Position numbers and translations under genes: made by a program. Positions 18,692 through 27,595 of a stretch of 64,000 nucleotides of DNA are shown here, in pieces (within the stretch, counting starts at the first letter, position 1; each line of letters begins with the position of its first letter). Origin of the DNA: Streptomyces peucetius (GTDB lineage Bacteria > Actinomycetota > Actinomycetes > Streptomycetales > Streptomycetaceae); the NCBI RefSeq assembly GCF_025854275.1, contig NZ_CP107567.1, positions 2,356,001 to 2,420,000 of the forward strand, written 5' to 3'. Under the pieces are notes generated by a model. The model had not been told where the DNA came from and did not search any database. It worked only from the letters and a program-made list of their open reading frames with translations.

Positions 18692-19150
18692 ATGCGTATG
18701 GCCGCCCAGCGCACAGACCCCCTGACCCTCGAGGTCGTCGAGCTCATCGGCACCGTCGTGGCCCGCTACCACGCCGAGTACGAGCAGGCAGCCGCCGAGC
18801 ACGCCCTCACCGGGGCCCAGGCGCGGGTGCTGGGGCTGCTGTCCATGGAGCCCACCCCGATGCGGCGCATAGCGCAGAAGCTCAGGTGCGAGCCGTCGAA
18901 CGTCACCGGGATCGTGGACCGCCTGGAAGCCCGCGGCCTGGTGGAGCGCCGGCCGGACCCGGCCGACCGCAGGGTCAAGCTGGCCGCGGCCACACAGGAG
19001 GGCCGCAGCACGGCACGCCGGCTGCGCGAGTCCCTGGAGTTCGCGCGCGAGCCGCTGGCCCAGCTCACGGAGGTCGAGCGCACGGTGCTGCGGGACCTCC
19101 TCAGACGGATGCTCGGCGAGGACCCGGCCGAGCCTTCACCCGGCCCCTGA
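18692..19150 (+). CDS. MarR-family transcriptional regulator
   Basis: 152 residues with a winged helix-turn-helix: LTGAQARVLGLL, then MRRIAQKLRCEPSNVTGIVDRLEARGLVERR and the wing PADRRVKLAA. Residues outside this are dimerisation helices. Divergent from the MDR oxidoreductase, so probably its repressor with an electrophile or phenolic ligand. No N-terminal Cys, so not an OhrR. An IS1182 element begins within 10 bp of its stop codon. Confidence 0.88.
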   Translation: MRMAAQRTDPLTLEVVELIGTVVARYHAEYEQAAAEHALTGAQARVLGLLSMEPTPMRRIAQKLRCEPSNVTGIVDRLEARGLVERRPDPADRRVKLAAATQEGRSTARRLRESLEFAREPLAQLTEVERTVLRDLLRRMLGEDPAEPSPGP

Positions 19151-19171
19151 TCCCGGCGGAGATGCCGTTGG

Positions 19172-20857
19172 CTAATTCGCCCCGTTGAGCTTGTGCTCGG
19201 CGGGGCGAAGTGCTGTCAGGTGGGAGGTGCGGGTTCGGGCTCGGGGCCTGTTGGTGCTCCAGGCGTCCATGCGTGCGAGGTTGATCGCGGTCGCGGTGAG
19301 TTGGTGCTGGAGCCGGGTCTTGGCGAGCCCGTGGTAGCGGCATTGGCGCAGGCCGGTGACTCGGACGGCGTGGGAGATGGTGCCCTCGATGCCGTTGCGG
19401 GCCGCGTAGCGTTCCCGCCACTCGGGGGTTCCCTCTGCGGCGCGGGCCTGCCGGATTGCTTCGTGTTCGGCGCGGGGCCGGAGCGTGATCTCCCGGTGGG
19501 GCCGGGTGGTTGAGTTGATGCACTGGGGCCGGGAGGGGCAGGAGCGGCAGTCCTTGGGTGAGAACTGGATCCGGATGACAGGGGTGCCGCGGTGCGAGAG
19601 CGCGTCACGCCACTGGCTGGTGGTCATGCCGTTCGGGCAGGTCACGGTCTTGTTGTCCCAGTCCACGGTGAACGCATCCTGCCCGTAGGGTCCGGCGGCC
19701 TGGGCGGTGGTGTTGCCTGCGATGGGGCCGGTCAGGGTGACGTCGTGCCGGGTCTGGGCGGTGACGATGCGGGGACCGTCGAGGTAGCCCGCGTCCAGCA
19801 GGTGTTCGCCGGGCAACAGGTCTTTGTCGGCGAGACTGTCGTGGACGGTGTCGGTGGCCTTGATGTCGGGGACGGTGGCGTCGCTGGTCAGCACGTTCGT
19901 GATCAGGTGAACAGTGTCCGGGTCGCAGGTCTCGGTGAGATGGACTTTGAACCCGTCCCATTTGATGTCGCGCTTCACGCTCGCGCGGGCCTCGGTGTCA
20001 TAGGGACTGACCAGGCGCAAAGCGCCCGGCGGGCACTCTTTTGGGTCCCGCCACCTCACCTCGCCCTCCATGTCGACCGCGTACTGCTGCACCCACGCGC
20101 GACGCAGAATCTGGACGGCGGGCAGCTCGCGCAGCCAGCAGGGCGCGTGAGCGGCGTGCACGTTGGTGAGCAGGCGCATTCCGTCCCGGCCGGTCTGTTC
20201 CGCCAGCTCAGTGCGCCTGCCGCGGCCCGAGGGCAGCCAGTAGTCCTCCGGCCGGGCGGCATACCGGTCGAACCATGCCGGATCGGCATGGCCGGTCAGC
20301 CACTCAGGGGCGGCTGCCGCGACCGCGTTGAGCGCCGCCCGCAGTGTCTCGATGACGAACTCCAGCCGGTTCAGCGACCGGATCGCGGCCAGCACATGCG
20401 TGGAGTCCGTCCGCGCTCGCCCCGGCGGCTTCAGCACACCCGCCTGCCGGGCGGCGTCCAGGACCCGGTCGAAGACCATTTGCCCGGCCTCGGCCTCGAC
20501 CAGCCGGGCACGGAACTCGCACAGCACGGAGTAGTCGAACCCCGCATCGGTCAGTTCCAGGCCCAGGGCGTACTTCCAATCGATCCGGGCCCGCACCGCC
20601 AAGGCCGCCTGCCGGTCGGGCAGGCCCTCGGCGAACTGGAGCACCGACACCAGCGCCAGCCGGCCCGGCGACACCGCGGGCTTCCCCCGGGCCGGGAACA
20701 GACCGGCGAACTGCTCATCGGTGAACAGCACCCCCAGCTCGTCCCGGAGCCGGATCGCCAGACTCCCCTTCGGGAATGCCGCCCGAGCCACCCGCACCGT
20801 CTCCGCCGGAACATCCCCCGGCTCCTCCGGCTGCATCGACATCGACACCCTCCCCAA
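19172..20857 (-). CDS. IS1182-family transposase
   Basis: 561 residues. The N-terminal DUF772-type domain reads LFPARGKPAVSPGRLALVSVLQFAEGLPDRQAA, with a DWKYALGLELTDAGFDYSVL core. The DDE nuclease follows: TDSTHVLAAIRSLNRLE (first Asp), LLDAGYLDGP (second Asp) and a C-terminal RNGIEGTISHAVR (Glu). A CxxC cluster (DCRSCPSRPQC) is also present. The frame is complete, so the element may be active. Confidence 0.93.
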   Translation of the reverse strand: MGRVSMSMQPEEPGDVPAETVRVARAAFPKGSLAIRLRDELGVLFTDEQFAGLFPARGKPAVSPGRLALVSVLQFAEGLPDRQAALAVRARIDWKYALGLELTDAGFDYSVLCEFRARLVEAEAGQMVFDRVLDAARQAGVLKPPGRARTDSTHVLAAIRSLNRLEFVIETLRAALNAVAAAAPEWLTGHADPAWFDRYAARPEDYWLPSGRGRRTELAEQTGRDGMRLLTNVHAAHAPCWLRELPAVQILRRAWVQQYAVDMEGEVRWRDPKECPPGALRLVSPYDTEARASVKRDIKWDGFKVHLTETCDPDTVHLITNVLTSDATVPDIKATDTVHDSLADKDLLPGEHLLDAGYLDGPRIVTAQTRHDVTLTGPIAGNTTAQAAGPYGQDAFTVDWDNKTVTCPNGMTTSQWRDALSHRGTPVIRIQFSPKDCRSCPSRPQCINSTTRPHREITLRPRAEHEAIRQARAAEGTPEWRERYAARNGIEGTISHAVRVTGLRQCRYHGLAKTRLQHQLTATAINLARMDAWSTNRPRARTRTSHLTALRPAEHKLNGAN

Positions 20858-20863
20858 ACGACA

Positions 20864-20906
20864 ACGTCGGCCTTCAAGACCACAACCAGGTTTTGAAGGC
20901 CGACGT
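20864..20906. promoter_or_regulatory. Large hairpin inside the IS1182 end, upstream of the transposase
   Basis: ACGTCGGCCTTCAA pairs perfectly with TTGAAGGCCGACGT over 14 bp, with a further ACC/GGT around one mismatch and a short loop. It sits between the IS terminus and the transposase start. Such hairpins in IS elements commonly block transcription and translation entering from outside. Confidence 0.6.
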
Positions 20907-20940
20907 CACGCCCGGCCCCGGATTAGCCAACGGCATCTCC

Positions 20941-21217
20941 CGGCGGACTCGGGGCCGCGCCCCGTCGTCCGCGCCGCCGTTACGCCGCTCGCACCGCGAG
21001 CCGTCGTGGGGTCGCCCACGCGCCCAGAGCAGGTGGGCCGAGGGGAAGTGCAGGGCCAGGAAGACTGCGAAGTCAGCCGGCGCCGTGCAGCGAGTGCGCG
21101 AGCAGGGCGGCCAGAGCACGAACACCAGGTCGAAGAACAGCTCCAGCCACACGGCGTGCCCGCTGCGTTCCGCCCGAGCGGGCGCGGGGGCCCTGTGAGC
21201 GGATTCGGACCCCTTCA
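20941..21217 (-). pseudogene. Remnant of a low-temperature-requirement A (LtrA) family membrane protein
   Basis: Starting at a GTG (21217), the frame reads KGSESAHRAPAPARAERSGHAV, then WLELFFDLVFVL, the typical LtrA N-terminus. It then loses frame: ALAALLAHSLHGAG is in a second frame, and DFAVFLALHFP returns in the first. The IS1182 end follows after about 80 residues, and no LtrA sequence is found on the far side of the IS. So the gene has at least two frameshifts and lacks most of its membrane segments. Confidence 0.7.
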
Positions 21218-21376
21218 CAAGGTGACATACCAACACAATGGCGGTGTCGCGACCACCACTCCGCCCCTTCGACGCCAGGGCGTCCGGCCCGTCCACGCAA
21301 CGGCGGAGGCGGCCGTGCGGCGCCGGGCGATGCGGGCCGGCCGCACCGGCACGGCGCCGGGCTCACCGGCGCCGCG

Positions 21377-22135
21377 CTAGATGCACCAGAAGAGCCAGCG
21401 CTCACATGTTTCCGTCGGCTCCGGCTCCGGCTCCGGAGGCGGTGGCGGGTCCTGCTGGTCGGGCGGCTCGGCGCCGCCCGACTCCCCCGGGGACTCGTCA
21501 GGGCCGCCGGGTTCCCCCGAGGCCGCGGGGTCGTCCGAGGACGACGGCGACGGGGAGCCGTCACCCGCGGACGCGGACGCCGACGGCTCCGCACCGTCGC
21601 CCTCACCGTCCGTGGCCTCGCCGCCCTCCGGACCCTCACCGCTTTCGCCGTCCCCGCCAGCCGTGCGGGACGACCCCGGTCGCGGCGAGCCGGACTTCGT
21701 GACGGCGGTTTCACTCACCCCGTCCGGGGCCTCCGGCGACTCGTCGGAGGCCGTCGGCTCCGGCTCCGTCGTCTCCGCGACCCGCCTCTCCCGGACCGTC
21801 GTCGCCGCGCCGTCGTCGCCCGCGCTCTCGACGGCGAGCTCCGCCAGACTCAGCGCCCCCGCCGCCAGCACCAGCCCGAGCGTCCCGAGCAGCACCGTGC
21901 GCCCGCGCCGCTTGCGGGCGCGACGCCCCGCGGACCGGCGCCGCGGCGCGGCCTGCCGGGGCGAACGCCGCGACCCATGACTGTCCGCCGGCTCGGGCGT
22001 CACGACCAGTTCGTGGACATGATCCGGCTCGGCGGCGGTGGGGCTGTGGTGACGGAGCTCCTCGACGGGTGTGCCGCACCCGGCACAGGCCAGGGCGCCG
22101 TTGAGATGCCGTCCGCACGGGTGGCAATAATCCAT
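21377..22135 (-). CDS. Zinc-ribbon, single-pass membrane protein with acidic/Pro-rich exterior (SCO2400-like)
   Basis: 252 residues. It begins with a zinc ribbon (MDYCHPCGRHLNGALACAGC, two CxxC pairs), then a basic stretch (RRSAGRRARKRRGRTV) and one transmembrane helix (LLGTLGLVLAAGALSLAEL, residues about 81-99). A long Ser/Glu/Gly/Pro-rich extracytoplasmic tail follows, ending CERWLFWCI. I recall a Streptomyces family named after SCO2400 with this layout. The function is unknown. Two Cys near the C-terminus could form a disulfide. Confidence 0.7.
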   Translation of the reverse strand: MDYCHPCGRHLNGALACAGCGTPVEELRHHSPTAAEPDHVHELVVTPEPADSHGSRRSPRQAAPRRRSAGRRARKRRGRTVLLGTLGLVLAAGALSLAELAVESAGDDGAATTVRERRVAETTEPEPTASDESPEAPDGVSETAVTKSGSPRPGSSRTAGGDGESGEGPEGGEATDGEGDGAEPSASASAGDGSPSPSSSDDPAASGEPGGPDESPGESGGAEPPDQQDPPPPPEPEPEPTETCERWLFWCI

Positions 22136-22266
22136 GGCGCCCGCAGGCTATTCGGCCCCCGCGCACCTGAGGTGGCTCTACCTGTGCAGATCCTGTGTGG
22201 AATTCTCACTTCCACGGCGAGTCGACTCACCACCGCCCGCACCGCCGACCGGGCAGGATGTCGGCC

Positions 22267-22827
22267 ATGAGCCATGACGTCCCGTTCGGACCGCTCGATT
22301 TCCAACTGGTGCTGCTGCGCCGTATGGCCGACTTCCAGCCCGGTCGCGTCGAGGACGCGCGGCATCGGCTCGGTGTCTCGGTCGCGCAGATGCGGGAGGC
22401 CAATCGGCGCTGGCAGGCGAAGGTACGCGCCCCGCGCTCGCGCGGGGCGCTCTCGCGCTACCGCTCGGTCCTCGGCGAGCCGGAGTCCGTCCGGCGCCGG
22501 CGCATCGGCGACATGGAGTGCGACGCCCTGCTGTGGCCCGTACCGCTCTGGCCGGACCTTCGCTTCGAGGTACTCGCCACCGACGGCGGCGCCGTGTGGA
22601 ACGAGTGGCTGGTCCGCGCCCCCGGGGCGGCCGGCCCCGAGCTGCGCACGGTGGACGATCTGGTGCCCTGGTCGTGCACCGTGGAGGAGGTGGCGAAGGC
22701 CTTCCCGCCGGCCCGCCCCATGGAGGGCTCCGCACCGACCAGATGGCGGCTCGCGTTCACCCTGTCCGGCGGCGAGGTGCGGATCGCGGAGTTCACCTGG
22801 GGCCTGCTGCAACGGCTCACGGACTGA
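22267..22827 (+). CDS. Conserved hypothetical protein
   Basis: 186 residues, from the ATG at 22267 (the frame is open upstream to 22195 but without a ribosome site). Soluble, with no signal peptide or membrane helix. The first 50 residues are helical (LDFQLVLLRRMADFQPGRVEDARHRLG, then MREANRRWQ) and the rest is beta-rich with several Trp (LLWPVPLWPDLRFEVLATDGGAVWNEW). I do not recognise the family. It precedes mbl by 106 bp on the same strand. Confidence 0.6.
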   Translation: MSHDVPFGPLDFQLVLLRRMADFQPGRVEDARHRLGVSVAQMREANRRWQAKVRAPRSRGALSRYRSVLGEPESVRRRRIGDMECDALLWPVPLWPDLRFEVLATDGGAVWNEWLVRAPGAAGPELRTVDDLVPWSCTVEEVAKAFPPARPMEGSAPTRWRLAFTLSGGEVRIAEFTWGLLQRLTD

Positions 22828-22933
22828 TCTGTCGGCCCGTCAGCTCCGTACCCCCGACCGGCGCAGCCCAGCGCGCGCCCGGCCCGCGGCGATCGCACGA
22901 TGCGAACACGTACCGCACTCGGGAGGACCTGCC

Positions 22934-23977
22934 GTGACCGTCAGCCTTGAACAGTTGCGACGCTGCCATGTGGCCGTCGATCTGGGCGCCGCCAGAACCC
23001 GCGTCTTCGTGAAGGGCGTCGGCCTCGTCGTCGACGAACCGAGCGTGGCCGCCGTGAACACCCGGACCGGAGCGCTGATCGCGGTCGGGACGCTCGCCGA
23101 GAAGATGACCGGCCGCACCCCCGGCTACATCCGGGTCGCCCGGCCCGTCTCCGGCGGCACCGTCGTCGACATCGACATGGCCCAGCGGATGCTGCGTCAC
23201 CTGCTGGGCGAGAAGCTCCGCCGCCAGCTGCGCCGCAAGCCCCGGCTCCGTGCGGCCGCCAGCACCCCGCACGACAGCGACCCGCTCGCCCAGCGGGCCA
23301 CCGTGGAGACGCTGGTCGGACTGGGCGCCCGCCGGGTCGAGCTGGTGGACACCCTCATCGCGGCGGCCGTCGGCTGCGGCCTTCCCGTGGAACAGCCCAG
23401 CGCCACCATGATCATGGTTTGCGGGGCGGCGACCACGCAGATCGCCGTCCTGTCCCTCGGCGCGATCGTCACCGCGACCCGTATCCCCATCGGCGGCAAC
23501 GCCATCGACCACGCGGTGATCCAGCATCTGCGCCACCGGCACGAGCTGATGCTGCCCAGCCAGTCCGTGCGCCCGCTCCAAGTCGCCCTGCACGGCAACG
23601 GTCTGACCCAGCAGGGCCCGTCGTCGACCGAGGTCCACGGCCGTGACGTCGCCACCGGCCTGGCCCGCTCCGTCCGCGTCGACACGGCGGCCGTGCGCGA
23701 GGCGATCCACACCCCGCTCACGTCGGTGCTCGACGGGATCGGCAAGGTGCTCCGTGACTGCCCGCCGGACCTGGTCGCCGACCTCGTCGACCGCGGCATC
23801 ATGATGGTCGGCGGCAGCGCGCTGCTGCCGGGCCTCGACGAGATGCTGCACAAGGCGACCGGGATGACGGTCAATATCGCCGAACGGCCCGACACCTGCA
23901 CGGTGCAGGGCCTGGGCGCGATGCTCGAGGGCCGGATCCAGCCCCTGGTGCTCGACCCGCTGGCAGAGGCCGACTGA
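22934..23977 (+). CDS. mbl: MreB/Mbl-like actin-family protein
   Basis: 347 residues from the GTG at 22934 (GGGAGG about 8 nt upstream). Actin-fold nucleotide motifs: phosphate 1 AVDLGAARTRVFVKG, connect 1 near VELVDTLIAAAVGCGLP, phosphate 2 MIMVCGAATTQIAVLSLG, and adenosine GIMMVGGSALLPGLDEM. It is shorter and more divergent than MreB, as expected of the second Streptomyces homologue, Mbl, which works with MreB in spore-wall synthesis. No mreCD genes are next to it, which also fits Mbl. Confidence 0.85.
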   Translation: MTVSLEQLRRCHVAVDLGAARTRVFVKGVGLVVDEPSVAAVNTRTGALIAVGTLAEKMTGRTPGYIRVARPVSGGTVVDIDMAQRMLRHLLGEKLRRQLRRKPRLRAAASTPHDSDPLAQRATVETLVGLGARRVELVDTLIAAAVGCGLPVEQPSATMIMVCGAATTQIAVLSLGAIVTATRIPIGGNAIDHAVIQHLRHRHELMLPSQSVRPLQVALHGNGLTQQGPSSTEVHGRDVATGLARSVRVDTAAVREAIHTPLTSVLDGIGKVLRDCPPDLVADLVDRGIMMVGGSALLPGLDEMLHKATGMTVNIAERPDTCTVQGLGAMLEGRIQPLVLDPLAEAD

Positions 23978-23979
23978 CG

Positions 23980-25096
23980 GTGGTTCACGGCCCCCCGGGC
24001 GACCCCGACGAGCCCGCCGCGGACACACCGGCCGCGACTGACGCCGTGGACGCACCACAGGCCGTGAACCACCGGCGGCCGAGAACCAGCGGACGCCGTG
24101 GCGCACCGGACCGCGCCGGTCGCCCCGACGGCCCCGGGACCGGTTCTCCCCGGCTCGCGTCACTGCTGGAGGCGGCGATCGTCATCGGCACCGACCTCGA
24201 TCTGCGGACCATCCCGCAGCGGCTCGTGGACACCGCCACCGAACTGACCGGCGTCCGGTACACCGCGCTCGGCGTGATCGACCCCGAACGCGGCCGCGTC
24301 ACGAAAGAGTTCACGGCAACGGCGGACGCGGCCGGGCAACAGCGGCCCGGCGCCCTGTCCGCAGGCCCGGCGACAGCGGCGGCACCGGCGGCACCGGCGG
24401 ACACACCCGCGTCGGCCGCCGAACCGCTGCGCATCCCGATCACGGTGGACACCGAGGTCTTCGGCGAGCTGCGGCTGATACCGCGCCACAGGGCAGGCGC
24501 TTCACCGAGGAGGACCGGGCACTGCTGCGGGTGCTCGCCGCGCAGGCCGGCATCGCCGTCGGCAACGCCCGGCTGTACGAGACCGCCAGGCAGCGCGAAC
24601 GCTGGATCGAGGGCGCGGCGGCGGTCACCACCGCGCTGCTCTCCGGCCGGAGCGCCGACGACGCGCTGATGACCGTGGCAGAACAGGCCCGGATCCTCGC
24701 CGACGCCTCGGCAGGTGTGGTGCTCCAGCCGACCGCGGAGGGCGGCATGGAGATCGTCGCGGCCTCCACACTGGACGCCCCCGGGGACATCGTCGGCACC
24801 ACCGTCCGGTCCGGCTCCCCGGTGCTCGTCCAACTCCTCGGCGGGGAGTCGGCGTTCATCGAGGACTCGGCGACCGACCCCCGGATGACCACCCCGTCCG
24901 CAGCCGCTTCGGGCCGAGCCCGATGCACCGCCACGGCGACGTCTCGTCGATCGACGTGGACATCGACACGACTCTGCGGCTGCCGGACGGACGGTAGGGC
25001 GTACGGCTCACGGTCACGGACCACGGCGTGTCCGACGACGGCGAGCAGGGCACCACGATGACCTGGTACCACGCATTGGGAGCGCCCGGCGCGTGA
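23980..25096 (+). pseudogene. Decayed GAF-domain sensor (histidine-kinase-like)
   Basis: Starts at a GTG 2 bp after mbl. The first GAF domain reads LLEAAIVIGTDLDLRTIPQRLVDTATELTGVRYTALGVIDPERGRVT, then the section normally containing the GHTGLLG motif is replaced by an Ala/Pro stretch. At about 24495 the frame shifts to RFTEEDRALLRVLAAQAGIAVGNARLYE and a second GAF, shifts again near 24890 (DHPVRSRFGPSPM), and then a TAG lies at 24995. The final LTVTDHGV with GTTMTW resembles the end of a histidine-kinase ATPase domain, so the kinase core is deleted. At least two frameshifts, one stop and internal deletions. Confidence 0.7.
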
Positions 25097-25200
25097 CGCC
25101 GGTGCTCGGACCCGTGCGGGGGCGGGGCCCGACGCCGCGCGTGACGCCGGCGCGTAAATAGGTCGCGCGGCGGGCGGACCGCCGCCGACAGTGGTGCGCC

Positions 25201-25842
25201 ATGAGCGAACTGTGGACGACGGCGACCGCCGGTGCGGTCGCCGGACTGGGTGTGGCGGTGCCCGTCGGAGCGATCGGCGTGCTGCTGGTCCAGCAGAGCA
25301 TGCGCGACCGCCGCGGGGCTGTGGCCGCGGCGACCGCGGTGGCGGTCGTCGACATGGCGTACGCGGCGGTGGCAACGGCCCTCGGTCCTCTGGTCGCGTC
25401 CGCGCTCTCCGGTGTGGAGGCGTGGGTGCGGCTCGCCTCCGCGGCCGTCCTCGCGGGCATCGCGGCGCACGGGCTGCTCTCCTCGCGTACGAGGGCCCTG
25501 CCCGGCGCGCAGCCGGGGACCGCGTCCGCCGGCGCGGCGGCGGACGGCGGGGCCGTGCGGGTGTTCACGCGGTTCGCCGCGCTCACCCTCATCAACCCGA
25601 CCACAGCCCTGTACTTCGCCGCCCTCACCACCGCCCAGGGGGCCGCGCTCAGCGGCGGCGCGGCCGGGACCGTTTTCGTCGCCGGTGTGTTCGTCGCCTC
25701 GTTCGTGTGGCAGCAGTTGCTGGTGGCGGCCGGCGGTTTCGCCGGGGCCCGCATCTCGGACACGGCACGCGCGTGGACATTCCGTGTCGGCTACGGACTC
25801 GTCGCCGTGTACGCGGTGAAGGTCGCGCTGCCACTGCCCTAG
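25201..25842 (+). CDS. LysE-family transporter
   Basis: 213 residues with about six hydrophobic helices and the LysE/RhtB start GLGVAVPVGAIGVLLVQQSMRDRRG, in which PxGP is here PVGA. The second half has the conserved FAALTLINPTTALYFAAL. These carriers export amino acids or related small molecules. The substrate is unknown. Stands alone between the GAF pseudogene and the matB operon. Confidence 0.85.
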   Translation: MSELWTTATAGAVAGLGVAVPVGAIGVLLVQQSMRDRRGAVAAATAVAVVDMAYAAVATALGPLVASALSGVEAWVRLASAAVLAGIAAHGLLSSRTRALPGAQPGTASAGAAADGGAVRVFTRFAALTLINPTTALYFAALTTAQGAALSGGAAGTVFVAGVFVASFVWQQLLVAAGGFAGARISDTARAWTFRVGYGLVAVYAVKVALPLP

Positions 25843-26149
25843 ACGTCCGCCGCGGGCCCGCCGCGCCCGTCGGGGCAACAGCGTCACCGGGTCGCCGGAC
25901 GGTGGCGCGGGTCCCAACGGCCTGGTCGCCCTCCCCCGTGGACGACCGACCGGACCGCGGCTCTGCCCCCGTCCCCCGTCCCCCCGTTCCCCGTTCTCCC
26001 CCGTGGACCCGATCTTGCCGCGCCCGCCGGATCCGGCGCATCGTTCACCGGGAGGAGCCGCCCGCTGCGGCTCCGTCGCACGGGGGAGACAATGACGGCC
26101 GCGGGAGACCATGCCGAGCGCGGCACGCGAGACCACCAGGAGGTCACGA

Positions 26150-27595
26150 GTGAGTTCCCTCTTCCCAGCGCTGACGGCCCCGGCCGGCGGCGCCGACAGG
26201 GTCGCCCTCCGTTTCGGGGAACGGTCCCTGACCTACGGGCAGCTGCGCGGCGCGGCCGGTGCACTGGCGCTGCGGATCGGCGGGGCGGGGCGGGTGGCGC
26301 TGTGGGCGACGCCCACGCTGGAGACGGCGGTGGGCACGGTGGCGGCCCTGCTGGCCGGCGTACCGGTGGTGCCGCTGAACCCGCGGACCGGTGAGCGCGA
26401 GCTGGCGCACATCGTCGCCGACAGCGCAGCGGACGTGGTGCTGGCCGGGCCGGGTGACGAACTGCCGGACGCATTGGGCACGTTGGAGCGCGTCGACGTC
26501 ACCACCACGGGCTCCGCCGGTGAACTGCCGCCGGAGGCGGCGGCCGACGCCCCCGCGCTGATCGTCTACACCTCGGGCACCACCGGCCCGCCCAAGGGAG
26601 CGGTGCTGCCGCGCCGAGCGGTCGCCACCACGCTCGACGCGCTGCGGGACGCCTGGCGGTGGAGCGGAGACGACGTCCTGGTGCACGCCCTGCCGCTGTT
26701 CCATGTGCACGGGCTGATCCTCGGCGTCCTCGGCCCGCTGCGCCGTGGCGGCGAAGTGCGCCATCTGGGCCGCTTCACCCCACAGGGCGTGGGACGGGAG
26801 CTGACCTCCGGCGGCACCATGCTTTTCGGGGTGCCCACGATGTACCACCGGCTGGCCGAAGCGCTCGACGGCGACGCCGAGTTGACGAAGGCGCTGGCCG
26901 GGGCACGGCTGCTGGTGTCCGGCTCGGCGGCCCTGCCGCTGCCCGACCACGAGCGCATCGCCGCGGCGACCGGGCGCCGGGTCGTCGAGCGGTACGGGAT
27001 GACCGAGACCCTGATGAACACCAGTGTCCGCGTCGACGGCGAGGCCCGTGCGGGCACCGTCGGCGTGCCGCTGCCGGGCGTCTCGCTGCGGCTCGTCGAG
27101 GAGGACGGCACGGAGATCACGGCCTGGGACGGCGAGACGATCGGCGAGATCCAGGTACGCGGCGACAATCTGTTCACGGAGTATCTGAACCGTCCTGACG
27201 CGACGGCGGCGGCCTTCGACGGGGACTGGTTCCGCACCGGCGACATGGCTGTGCGCGAGCCGGACGGATACGTGCGCATCGTCGGCAGGAAGGCCACCGA
27301 CCTGATCAAGAGCGGCGGCTACAAGATCGGGGCGGGTGAGATCGAGAACGTGCTCCTCGACCACCCGGCCGTCCGGGAGGCCGCGGTGACGGGCGAGCCC
27401 GACGCGGACCTGGGTGAGCGCGTGGTCGCCTGGATCGTCGCCGCGGACCCGCAGGTGCCGCCGTCCCCGGAGGAACTGGCCGGCCATGTCGCGGCCCAGC
27501 TCGCCCCGCACAAACGGCCGCGGACGGTCCGGTTCCTGGACGCCCTGCCGCGCAACGACATGGGCAAGGTCATGAAGCGGGCGCTCCATGGCTGA
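26150..27595 (+). CDS. matB: Malonyl/methylmalonyl-CoA synthetase MatB
   Basis: 481 residues of the ANL adenylate-forming family. The GTG at 26150 follows AGGAGG (26139-26144) and gives the N-terminus SSLFPAL, close to S. coelicolor MatB (SCO2444) as I remember it. Motifs: P-loop YTSGTTGPPKGAV (residues about 140-152), ERYGMTETLMNTS, GEIQVRGDNLF, TGDMAV, and the C-terminal catalytic Lys in RNDMGKVMKRAL. It activates malonate or methylmalonate to the CoA thioester, an extender-unit source for fatty acid and polyketide synthesis. The next gene overlaps it by 8 bp. Confidence 0.93.
   Translation: MSSLFPALTAPAGGADRVALRFGERSLTYGQLRGAAGALALRIGGAGRVALWATPTLETAVGTVAALLAGVPVVPLNPRTGERELAHIVADSAADVVLAGPGDELPDALGTLERVDVTTTGSAGELPPEAAADAPALIVYTSGTTGPPKGAVLPRRAVATTLDALRDAWRWSGDDVLVHALPLFHVHGLILGVLGPLRRGGEVRHLGRFTPQGVGRELTSGGTMLFGVPTMYHRLAEALDGDAELTKALAGARLLVSGSAALPLPDHERIAAATGRRVVERYGMTETLMNTSVRVDGEARAGTVGVPLPGVSLRLVEEDGTEITAWDGETIGEIQVRGDNLFTEYLNRPDATAAAFDGDWFRTGDMAVREPDGYVRIVGRKATDLIKSGGYKIGAGEIENVLLDHPAVREAAVTGEPDADLGERVVAWIVAADPQVPPSPEELAGHVAAQLAPHKRPRTVRFLDALPRNDMGKVMKRALHG

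Larger units (their letters stand above)
19159..20939 (-). mobile_element. IS1182-family insertion sequence
   Basis: About 1.78 kb bounded by perfect 18-bp inverted repeats GAGATGCCGTTGGCTAAT (19159-19176) and its complement (20922-20939). The next base on both sides also pairs. CCGGCG occurs immediately outside each end (19153-19158 and 20940-20945) and may be a target duplication, though it overlaps the possible extra repeat base. The transposase stop codon lies inside the left repeat. The element separates the MarR gene from an LtrA remnant. Confidence 0.85.

Noticed and set aside
18692..19150. OhrR regulator of the nearby ohr gene
   Set aside because: It lacks the N-terminal redox Cys of OhrR and is divergent from the MDR oxidoreductase, not from ohr.
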